Assembly (NCBI GenBank): GCA_041751955.1
Contig: JBGSIB010000010.1
Coordinates: 1-64,000, forward strand
DNA length: 64,000 nt
From: UBA2040 sp041751955
Lineage (GTDB): Bacteria > Bacteroidota > Bacteroidia > Flavobacteriales_D > Crocinitomicaceae
Direction: 5' to 3'
Positions 1 through 7,536 of the stretch are shown piece after piece. The notes beneath the pieces are model-generated. The model made no database searches and had not been told where the DNA came from. It worked only from the letters and a program-made list of their open reading frames with translations. The translations under genes and the position numbers were made by a program. How positions within the stretch are numbered: position 1 is the stretch's first letter; every line of letters begins with the position of its first letter.

Positions 1-170
1 AATTTTAACAACTTATTGCCATTAAAAAATGATTGTTCGTCAGTTATTTTTTGGGTTGGTGAGATTATAAATTTCATATTAACGTTTTAAAAAATGAAAA
101 TCAAAAATAGTAAAAATAATCTTAGGGATAAGTGCGTAAATCAATATTTCTCGTCCCAAATCATAATCTG

Positions 171-197
171 AGACGCCTCAAATCGCAATTTGCGTCT
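171..197. repeat. Imperfect hairpin in the opening intergenic region
   Basis: Bases 1-268 hold no gene that I can support. The one clear structure is an inverted repeat: AGACG (171-175) and CAAAT (179-183) pair with ATTTG (188-192) and CGTCT (193-197) around a CGCA loop, leaving a three-base bulge. There is no T-run, so it is more like a dispersed hairpin repeat than a terminator. Its function is unknown. Confidence 0.4.
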
Positions 198-268
198 ATA
201 CTTTAACTTTTTGACTCCATTTTTGTTTCGTTCTTAGTCACGGTTGGCTGAGGAAAAATGAAGATGTC

Positions 269-940
269 ATGAAAAATATATGGAAGTACAGTTTATTATC
301 TATCCTTTTGATCAATTTTTTCAATGCAAATGCGCAATTGAAAGGAGAAGGTGAAATTTTAAAGCGTGAATTTGATTTCAAAGATTTTGATGAATTGGTA
401 ATCGAAGATTTTGATGGGAATATTGAAATTGAAATAGGCAAACCTTATGCCATTAAAGTTGAAATTGATGAAAATTTGGAACCTCGACTGCGGGTCAACA
501 AAGACGGAAATAGTAAAATTAAAATATATCTAGAAGGAAATCCCAACGGCAAATTGTATTTGGAGGATGTGCACATCAAGATTAAAGTTTCCATGCCCGA
601 TGCGAGCTTTATTCGTCATCGAGGAAATACGAATGTTAAAATAAGCGGAGTGAAGGGGCATCATTTCAAATTAGAACAAGCGGGAAATGGCAATGTCGAT
701 ATTTCAGGCGAAGTCAATGAATTGGACATTCACAAAAATGGAAATGGCAATGTGAACGCTAGAAAGTTAATTACTAAAACTGCGAAGGTGAAAAGTTATG
801 GTAACGGAGATGTCACCGTTTATGCGCAAATTTCATTATCAGCAGTTGGTACAGGAAACGGAAGCGTTTATCAAGTTGGTCCTGGAGAAATTGAAACCAT
901 TTCTGGTATTGCTGGAAATGGTTCGGTTCAAAAAATTTGA
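269..940 (+). CDS. GIN-domain (DUF2807) secreted protein
   Basis: The 223-residue product has an N-terminal signal peptide (about residues 1-22, ending NANA before Gln). The rest is a right-handed beta-type repeat with recurring Gly-Asn-Gly turns (GNGNVDIS, NGNGNVNA, GNGDVTV, TGNGSV, GNGSV). This pattern is typical of the DUF2807 'head GIN' domain of exported Bacteroidota proteins. The domain's biochemical role is not established; the name 'auto-transporter adhesin' is historical. The ATG at 269 is chosen because a hydrophobic signal follows at once. An AraC-type regulator starts 43 bp downstream on the same strand and may be cotranscribed. I am confident of the domain and export, and not of function. 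Confidence 0.8.
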   Translation: MKNIWKYSLLSILLINFFNANAQLKGEGEILKREFDFKDFDELVIEDFDGNIEIEIGKPYAIKVEIDENLEPRLRVNKDGNSKIKIYLEGNPNGKLYLEDVHIKIKVSMPDASFIRHRGNTNVKISGVKGHHFKLEQAGNGNVDISGEVNELDIHKNGNGNVNARKLITKTAKVKSYGNGDVTVYAQISLSAVGTGNGSVYQVGPGEIETISGIAGNGSVQKI

Positions 941-982
941 ACAATCCAACCGAATATCCATTAATTTAGAGAAAACTTCGGC

Positions 983-2074
983 ATGTCGATTTACACCACA
1001 CCTTTACATTTCGGGTATTTTTTAGCCATACTCTTTGCCATTCTTTTTTGGATAAGAGCGTGGAGAGAGGAGCGTTTATCGGATGGATTACTCGGTTTTG
1101 TTCTATTTTTCTTGGCCATGGAAATCCAGGATTACACTTTCGGATTTTCAGGAATCAATTTCCTTTGGGAGAAAATGAATGGCTTTCCCAGACATTTTGG
1201 CTTGGCATTTGCGCCGACAATTTATTTATACTTAAAAGCTCAAACCAATAAGGACTTCAGGTTTCAAAAGAAAGATTTGTGTCATTTTACACCACACGCC
1301 CTGTACTTTTTCTTCAATTTAAATATCTTTTTGCAGGGGCCAAAAGTGGTGCATCAATGGCAAATTAGCAACGCATCATATTGGGTTGGCTGGTTTATTT
1401 CGATAGGTATTTGGATAAGTTATATCGTCTATTTCCTCTGGTCTTTGCGCTTGTATAAAAAATATCGCCTTTGGGCTGAAACGCAATTTTCCAATCCGGA
1501 TGTCATTAGTTTCAAGTGGTTGCGAAATTTCATTTACCTGATTGTTGCTGGAGAAGTTTTCAAATTCTCTTGGAATTTAGCTGATATGATCATAGATATG
1601 CCCTATGAAAATGACTGGTGGTGGCATTTGTTTACAGTCGCCATTATTATTTATGTCAGTATTAGCGGATACAGTCAAGTTCAACCGAGATGGCTTGTAT
1701 TCCAAGCTGCGATTGATAAAACAAAGAAGGAAGACAATGAAGTTAAAAATATAGATGGTGGTTGGAATCATTGGGTCGTTGAAGTTAAACGCTTATTTGA
1801 GGAAGAAAAAGTATATTTAGAACCCGAACTTTCCTTAGCTGAACTAGCCCAAAAACTCAAGACCAACACTTCAATTTTATCTGCCGTAATCAATCAAAAT
1901 TTCGGAAAAAACTTCAATGATTTCGTCAACGAATACCGTATTCGTGAGTTTGAAGAGCAAATCAAAAATCCAAGCAATCAAAATTACACGCGCTTAGCTG
2001 TGGCTGTGGATTGCGGTTTTAATTCAAAGGCAACCTTTAATCGCGCTTTAAAGAAATTTGCCCGAAAATTATAG
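983..2074 (+). CDS. Membrane-anchored AraC-family transcriptional regulator
   Basis: The product has 363 residues. The first ~235 hold about seven hydrophobic segments (near residues 8-24, 34-52, 70-88, 103-122, 132-152, 183-203 and 215-232) with no enzyme motif. The last ~100 form an AraC-type DNA-binding domain with two helix-turn-helices (SLAELAQKLKTNTSILSAVI; later RLAVAVDCGFNSKATFNRAL). This 7TM-AraC layout is common in Bacteroidota and suggests a membrane sensor that regulates transcription directly from the membrane. The ligand and targets are unknown. It follows the GIN-domain gene by 42 bp, so that protein may be a target or partner; this is inference. Confidence 0.82.
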   Translation: MSIYTTPLHFGYFLAILFAILFWIRAWREERLSDGLLGFVLFFLAMEIQDYTFGFSGINFLWEKMNGFPRHFGLAFAPTIYLYLKAQTNKDFRFQKKDLCHFTPHALYFFFNLNIFLQGPKVVHQWQISNASYWVGWFISIGIWISYIVYFLWSLRLYKKYRLWAETQFSNPDVISFKWLRNFIYLIVAGEVFKFSWNLADMIIDMPYENDWWWHLFTVAIIIYVSISGYSQVQPRWLVFQAAIDKTKKEDNEVKNIDGGWNHWVVEVKRLFEEEKVYLEPELSLAELAQKLKTNTSILSAVINQNFGKNFNDFVNEYRIREFEEQIKNPSNQNYTRLAVAVDCGFNSKATFNRALKKFARKL

Positions 2075-2087
2075 CCTTAGGTTTCAA

Positions 2088-2767
2088 TTACTTCAACAAA
2101 GCCTCCAAATCCTTCTTTTTCCCATACATTACAATGATGTCACCTTCGTTCAGCACTGACGATAAACGAGCCACGCCGTGTATATTGGTCACTCGTTTGG
2201 TTCCGCCAATGGCACTACTTTCTTCACAAATGCTTAAGGTGGTTAGAACAACCACATTATAGTTTTTTCGAAAACCAACATCGCCTACGGTTTTTCCAAT
2301 GTATTTTACGGGAACTTTGGCTTCAATAATGGAATAGTCACCTCCTAAATCCAATGAATCATAACCCCCTCGGAGTTCAGTTTTTTCGCCCATCGTTCAG
2401 CCGTTACTTCTTCGGGATGAACAATTTCTTCAACGCCCATAGCTTGTAGCACGGTTTCATGCAGGGGAGAAAGCGCACGACTGATCAAACGTTTTACCCC
2501 CGCTTGTTTGATGACGGCAGTGGCCATTATATTCGCTCCTTCGTTTTCTCCAATGCACATAAATACAACATTCGAGTCTTTTAAAGGCAAGTGGCTGACA
2601 GCTTGAGCATCCGTCGAATCTAGGCAAATGGTATGGGTGATGGATTCTTTTAAGGCATCCACTTTGTCCATGCTTTTGTCCACGCCTATTACTTCATGAC
2701 CCATTTCGGTCAGTTTCATTGCTATCGAAGCGCCAAAGCTTCCTAAACCTATTATTATAAATTTCAT
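2088..2767 (-). pseudogene. trkA: TrkA/KtrA-type potassium channel regulator, frameshifted
   Basis: Two overlapping minus-strand frames make one RCK protein. The upstream frame (2767 to 2345) has the Rossmann NAD-binding start FIIIGLGSFGASIA and runs to about residue 132 before leaving frame. The downstream frame (to 2088) continues with DYSIIEAKVPVKYIGKTVGD and a TrkA_C domain. The switch falls at a C5 run on the plus strand (2365-2369), read as G5 in the gene; one extra G would join both parts into a ~226-residue protein, the usual family length. TrkA subunits gate TrkH/KtrB potassium channels in response to nucleotides, and trkH lies one base upstream. It may be a real mutation, a homopolymer sequencing error or, less likely, a -1 slip on GGG. 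Everything outside the slip looks well conserved. Confidence 0.8.
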
Positions 2768-2768
2768 A

Positions 2769-4520
2769 CTAGTTAATTAATATTTCTTCCGTTGGAAAAC
2801 GATATTTCAATTGTTTGGACTGTTTCATAAAGGCAATGACAAGCGTCAACATACTCACCCGACCAATAAACATGATACCAATCAAAACGATTTTTCCGCC
2901 TTCGCCTAGATTTCCAGTAACTCCCATGCTCAGCCCCACGGTAGAATAAGCAGAAAACACTTCGAAGGTTAATTTTTTAATGTCTTTGTCTGGTTCGGCA
3001 TAAGCTAATAAAAACACACCTATTCCAACCATAATTAAGGACAAGGAAATGATAGCAAAGGATCTTCGAATCGAAGATTGTGCAATTTCTCGTCTAAAAA
3101 TCTCCAAACGATCCTTGCCACGCGCAATGCTGAAAATATTCATTGTCGCGATGGCCAAAGTGGATGTTTTAATTCCACCTCCTGTTGAAGCCGGCGATGC
3201 ACCTATCCACATCAACAATATTGTAATCATGATCGTTGGAAAAGCTAATGCAGAATAGTCCACAGAATTGAATCCAGCCGTTCGGGGCGTTACGCCACCA
3301 AAAAAGGCGGTAACAACTTTACCAAAACCATGGTGTTCGGCAAGCGCCCCATTGTATTCCAGTATATAAAATGAAACGGTTCCAAAAACAATTAAAATGG
3401 CTGTGGTCGTCAAAATGATTTTTGAACTCAAGTTGATTACCCACGGTTTGTGTTTCACTTTCGCTTTTCGGGTGAAAGGGACAATTCTATTGATAGTTAA
3501 ATGTTTCAAATATTTATAGGTGTTGAACATGATTGGAAAACCTATTCCACCCAAAATCAACAAAAAGGCCAAGTACAAATGCAAAGGGTAATTGAATTTA
3601 AACGCTTCTTCATAAAAACCATTGCTTAAAGTAGAAAAACCAGCATTGCAAAATCCAGAAATGGAGTGAAAGATGGAAAAGAAAATTCTATCCTTTAGCG
3701 CCGGAATTACCTCAGATTCCAAACTAAAAAAGATGAGAATGGCACCAATTAATTCAATAAAAAAGGTAAGAATGATGATTTTTTTCAAGGTACCGAAAAC
3801 TTCGGCTATCTTGTCAGAATTGGTCATGTCGCGCATAATCAACTGGTTTTCGTAACTCGATCCACCTTTGAAAAAATAGCTGAAATAACTGGTGAAGGTC
3901 ATGATGCCGATTCCGCCAATTTGTATCAAAATTGCTAGAATCGTTTGCCCAAATGGGGTGAAAAATTTCCCTGTATCCACAACAGCTAAGCCAGTTACGC
4001 TTACGGCACTTGTTGAAGTAAAAAGGGCATCGATGAATTTAATTTCTCCCACAGTGGCCTTGGGCAACATAAGCAAGAGCGTACCGAAAAGCGTCACCAA
4101 ACCAAAGGAAAGGACGAACAATTGCGCTGGATTGAGGTATTTCTTTTTTATCTTAAAACTGCGGGAGGAAAATTCGCGAATAAAAATAAAGATGCAGGTG
4201 ATGACCAATATTATGCGGTCAGTGATGTAGGAGCGTAGGTCAAAATGAAAGGAGGACAAAAACACGACCACCATCATCGTTAGCAACATTCCATCAACAA
4301 TCTGAACTTTGATTCCTTGGTTTTGTTTGGAGCGTTGGAAACGGAAAGCTTGTGAAAAAATACCTAGAGTTACTGTGAATAAGTATAAAATATGAAAAGT
4401 AATTTCAGTACTCAGACTCGTCTTGAAACCGTATTCGTAGAAAATAATCAAAATCGAAAGTGCAGAAAACATGAATGCCCCATTGCTGCTAAGTGTTTTG
4501 AATCTTGAGAATCGTTCCAT
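2769..4520 (-). CDS. trkH: TrkH/KtrB-family potassium uptake channel subunit
   Basis: This membrane protein of about 583 residues carries the four-fold M1-P-M2 repeat of the Trk/Ktr/HKT superfamily. Selectivity-filter segments are visible as TSTSAVSVTGLAVVDTG, SGFCNAGFSTL, GGVTPRTAGFNSVD and AYSTVGLSMGVTGN. Extra N-terminal hydrophobic helices precede the core. It would import K+ with the cytoplasmic RCK subunit encoded by the neighbouring trkA, one base downstream, so the two form an operon with trkH first. I start at the ATG at 4520 (MERFSRFKTL); a TTG three codons earlier (4529) is possible. If trkA is truly broken, channel gating would be affected. Confidence 0.88.
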   Translation of the reverse strand: MERFSRFKTLSSNGAFMFSALSILIIFYEYGFKTSLSTEITFHILYLFTVTLGIFSQAFRFQRSKQNQGIKVQIVDGMLLTMMVVVFLSSFHFDLRSYITDRIILVITCIFIFIREFSSRSFKIKKKYLNPAQLFVLSFGLVTLFGTLLLMLPKATVGEIKFIDALFTSTSAVSVTGLAVVDTGKFFTPFGQTILAILIQIGGIGIMTFTSYFSYFFKGGSSYENQLIMRDMTNSDKIAEVFGTLKKIIILTFFIELIGAILIFFSLESEVIPALKDRIFFSIFHSISGFCNAGFSTLSNGFYEEAFKFNYPLHLYLAFLLILGGIGFPIMFNTYKYLKHLTINRIVPFTRKAKVKHKPWVINLSSKIILTTTAILIVFGTVSFYILEYNGALAEHHGFGKVVTAFFGGVTPRTAGFNSVDYSALAFPTIMITILLMWIGASPASTGGGIKTSTLAIATMNIFSIARGKDRLEIFRREIAQSSIRRSFAIISLSLIMVGIGVFLLAYAEPDKDIKKLTFEVFSAYSTVGLSMGVTGNLGEGGKIVLIGIMFIGRVSMLTLVIAFMKQSKQLKYRFPTEEILIN

Positions 4521-4774
4521 TAGAATCAAATAAGGTCACTTTTTATACTCACCATATTATTTTTAGTTTGCCTTGTTTTTTTGCATTGTAAATGTAAGGA
4601 CATCTAAACATTAGATTTAAAAAAATGATATTTTTTTGTTCATTGGTGTCGGTTAAAATATTTTTAAATTATGCTAAAGACAATGGAAATATTCCGTTAT
4701 TTACCGACAAAATTTCCGCTTTTCCATCCTTGGCACATCCTTTGAACTTTAAGCATCCGCCTAAAAAAAGCATG

Positions 4775-4812
4775 GATGACAGAAAGGTGTGGGATTTTTA
4801 ACCGCTGTCATC
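4775..4812. promoter_or_regulatory. Inverted repeat upstream of lon
   Basis: The 322-bp gap between trkH and lon (4521-4842) is AT-rich and holds no gene. Near its lon end GATGACAG (4775-4782) is inverted as CTGTCATC (4805-4812), 30 bases before the lon start codon. The arms are 22 bases apart, more like an operator than a terminator. A stress-response role is plausible because lon is normally stress-induced, but no known regulator is matched. Confidence 0.3.
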
Positions 4813-4842
4813 TGACACTTTGGCGTAATTAAGACATTTTCT

Positions 4843-7311
4843 ATGAACAATATATTTGACGAAACTTTACTCAATCTGAACCGAAAAGGGGAACACGATG
4901 CTGAGTTTATACCCTTGATTACTTCTGAAGAAGAAGAGTCAATGAACAAACAAGAATTTGGGACCGAATTACCCATACTTTCTTTGAGAAATAATGTGCT
5001 TTTTCCTGGCGTTGTGATTCCCATAACCGTTGGTCGAGACAAATCCATCAAGCTGATTCAAGATGCTAATAATGGCAATAAAATCATCGGTGTGGTTTCC
5101 CAAAAAGATCAGGAAGAAGAATCTCCTGAATTTGCAGATTTGCATTCCATTGGAACGGTTGCTCAAATCGTTCGTTTGTTGAAAATGCCTGATGGTAGTT
5201 CGACAGCTATTATTCAAGGAAAACGTCGTTTCAAAATGATCGAACCGACTCAAAGTGAACCGTATTTGCGTGCGAAAATTGAATTGCTGACCGAACCAAA
5301 ATTTGACACAAAAAACAAGCAACTCGGTATGATGATTGAAAACATCAAAGAGTTGGCTTTGCAGATTATTCGCGACAGTCCAAATATCCCTTCCGAGGCT
5401 TCTTTTGCTATTGGAAACATTGATAGTCCTACTTTCTTGGTGAATTTTATCTGTTCCAATATGAATGCCGATGTTTCCAAAAAACAGGGAATGTTGGAGG
5501 AATTGGACATAAAAAAACGCGCGGCCAAGGTAATGGAGCACTTGGAAATGGAATCGCAAATGCTTGACATGCGCAATGAGATTCAGCAAAAAGTGCGTCA
5601 AGATTTGGACAAACAACAACGTGATTATTTCTTACACCAGCAGATGCGTACCATTCAGGAAGAATTGGGCGACAATCCACAAGTGGAAGATGTCAATGAT
5701 CTCGAACAAAGGGCGGCAAAAAAGAAATTTGGCGAAAAAGAAGGCAAATTGTTTCGTAAAGAATTGGACAAATTGCAACGCATGAATCCGCAAGGGGCAG
5801 AGTATTCTGTGCAATTGAATTATCTGGATTTATTCCTTGATTTACCGTGGAATGAATTTTCTAAAGACAATTTAGATCTCAAACGCGCTGAAAAAATATT
5901 GGACAGAGACCATTATGGATTGGAAGATGTAAAAGAACGCATCCTTGAATATTTGGCAGTTCTCAAGTTGAAAAACAACATGAAAGCACCAATTCTTTGT
6001 CTATACGGACCTCCAGGAGTCGGAAAAACTTCTTTAGGAAAAAGTATTGCTGAAGCTTTAGGTCGCAAATACATTCGCATGTCCTTGGGTGGATTGCACG
6101 ATGAAAGTGAAATTCGAGGACATCGTAAAACTTATATCGGAGCGATGCCAGGTCGTATTTTAACGCATTTGAAGAAAAGCGAATATTCGAATCCAGTTTT
6201 TGTTCTGGATGAAATCGATAAGTTAGGACGCAGCAATCATGGCGATCCATCTTCGGCTTTATTGGAGGTACTCGATCCAGAGCAAAATCATGCCTTCTAC
6301 GACAATTTCTTGGAAACAGAGTACGATTTGTCGCGGGTGATGTTCATTGCAACGGCAAATAATTTGTCCACGATTCAAGGGCCTTTGCGCGATAGAATGG
6401 AAATCATTGATGTCACAGGCTACACCATTGAAGAGAAAATTGAAATAGCCAAACAACATTTGATTCCAAAGCAATTGAAGGAACACGGTGTAGAGAAAAA
6501 GCAATTTTCTATCGATAAAAAGCTAATCGAAAAAGTTATCGAAGGTTATACGAATGAATCTGGAGTTCGTGGACTCGACAAACGTTTGGCGAAATTGGTG
6601 CGGAGTCGTGCGCGTCAAATTGCCATGGAACAAGAATACGAAGCAAAAATTACGTCCTCAGATTTATTTGACTTTTTGGGTCCAGATCGTGAACGCACAA
6701 AATACGATAACAACAAAGTTGCTGGAGTTGTAACAGGTCTAGCCTGGACAAGTGTTGGCGGCGACATTCTTTTCATCGAATCATCGATTACCAAAGGAAA
6801 AGGTAGATTGACTTTGACGGGAAATTTGGGTGATGTTATGAAAGAATCTGCTGTTATCGCTTTAGAATTCCTGAAATCACATTCCAATTGGTTGAACTTG
6901 GATCAGGAAATTTTTGATGAGCACAACGTTCATATCCACGTTCCAGAAGGCGCAACGCCAAAAGATGGCCCAAGTGCTGGTATTACCATGTTGACTTCTT
7001 TAGCGAGCTTGTTTACGCAACGTAAAGTCAAAAAGAACTTGGCCATGACAGGCGAGATAACTTTAAGAGGCGAAGTTTTGCCAGTAGGAGGAATCAAAGA
7101 AAAAATATTGGCTGCTAAGCGTGCGAAAATCACAGAAATCATTTTGTGTGAGAAAAACAGGCAAGACATTGATAAAATCAAAGCCGATTACATTAAAGGA
7201 TTGACTTTCCATTTTGTGAAAAACATGAAAGAAGTACTCGATATCGCCTTGACAGACGAATTGGTCGAATTCCCAGTGAAGATAGAGTTGAGCAAGAAAG
7301 CTGTTGTTTAA
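4843..7311 (+). CDS. lon: ATP-dependent Lon protease
   Basis: The 822-residue product has the LonA order: N-terminal substrate-binding domain (about 45-250), coiled linker, AAA+ ATPase (Walker A GPPGVGKTS near 389, Walker B VFVLDEIDK near 454) and C-terminal Ser-Lys protease. The catalytic Ser is in DGPSAG (about 711) and the Lys in GGIKEK (about 754), spaced as in the family. Lon degrades misfolded and selected regulatory proteins in the cytoplasm using ATP. The start at 4843 keeps the acidic N-terminal extension (AEFIPLITSEEEE) that Bacteroidota homologues share; a later ATG at 4942 would remove it. It is monocistronic, with an apparent terminator at 7422-7458. Confidence 0.97.
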   Translation: MNNIFDETLLNLNRKGEHDAEFIPLITSEEEESMNKQEFGTELPILSLRNNVLFPGVVIPITVGRDKSIKLIQDANNGNKIIGVVSQKDQEEESPEFADLHSIGTVAQIVRLLKMPDGSSTAIIQGKRRFKMIEPTQSEPYLRAKIELLTEPKFDTKNKQLGMMIENIKELALQIIRDSPNIPSEASFAIGNIDSPTFLVNFICSNMNADVSKKQGMLEELDIKKRAAKVMEHLEMESQMLDMRNEIQQKVRQDLDKQQRDYFLHQQMRTIQEELGDNPQVEDVNDLEQRAAKKKFGEKEGKLFRKELDKLQRMNPQGAEYSVQLNYLDLFLDLPWNEFSKDNLDLKRAEKILDRDHYGLEDVKERILEYLAVLKLKNNMKAPILCLYGPPGVGKTSLGKSIAEALGRKYIRMSLGGLHDESEIRGHRKTYIGAMPGRILTHLKKSEYSNPVFVLDEIDKLGRSNHGDPSSALLEVLDPEQNHAFYDNFLETEYDLSRVMFIATANNLSTIQGPLRDRMEIIDVTGYTIEEKIEIAKQHLIPKQLKEHGVEKKQFSIDKKLIEKVIEGYTNESGVRGLDKRLAKLVRSRARQIAMEQEYEAKITSSDLFDFLGPDRERTKYDNNKVAGVVTGLAWTSVGGDILFIESSITKGKGRLTLTGNLGDVMKESAVIALEFLKSHSNWLNLDQEIFDEHNVHIHVPEGATPKDGPSAGITMLTSLASLFTQRKVKKNLAMTGEITLRGEVLPVGGIKEKILAAKRAKITEIILCEKNRQDIDKIKADYIKGLTFHFVKNMKEVLDIALTDELVEFPVKIELSKKAVV

Positions 7312-7368
7312 ATGGAATGTTTTAAATTCTTCCCCTTTGAATTGGACAGAGTTTTAAATGTTAACAAA

Positions 7369-7434
7369 GCGAATATCAAAAGTATATTGAGCGAATATCA
7401 AAAGTATATTGAGCGAATATTAAAAGTAGACTGA
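7369..7434 (+). repeat. Three tandem 22-bp repeats after lon
   Basis: Units at 7369-7390, 7391-7412 and 7413-7434 begin GCGAATAT and share AAAAGTA. The first two are identical and the third ends GACTGA instead of TATTGA. A fourth unit begins GCGAAG and runs into the hairpin at 7422-7458. The array therefore looks like partial copies of the same dispersed hairpin repeat. Confidence 0.75.
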
Positions 7435-7458
7435 GCGAAGTCGAAGTCTACTTTTTTT
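7422..7458 (+). terminator. Hairpin with T-run after lon (GAGCGAAGTCGA-loop family)
   Basis: AAAAGTAGACT (7422-7432) pairs with AGTCTACTTTT (7445-7455) across the 12-base loop GAGCGAAGTCGA, followed by a T-run to 7458. This is a good intrinsic terminator for lon. The same loop occurs on other arms at 33922-33943, 34122-34147 and 43343-43414. Confidence 0.75.
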
Positions 7459-7505
7459 AATGTAACTTTTTTCCTGAAATCCGTTCAATAATATTGGAAC
7501 AGTTC

Positions 7506-7519
7506 TTGCGTTAACGCAA
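7506..7519. promoter_or_regulatory. 14-bp perfect palindrome before the PorE-like gene
   Basis: TTGCGTTAACGCAA is a perfect palindrome ending 17 bases before the ATG at 7537. Its position fits an operator or a short leader hairpin. No specific regulator is recognised. Confidence 0.35.
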
Positions 7520-7536
7520 ATAAATTCAATTTGAAA

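Noticed and set aside
4969..5619. Minus-strand frame of 216 codons within lon
   Set aside because: lon is certain on the other strand and the frame has no recognisable domain.
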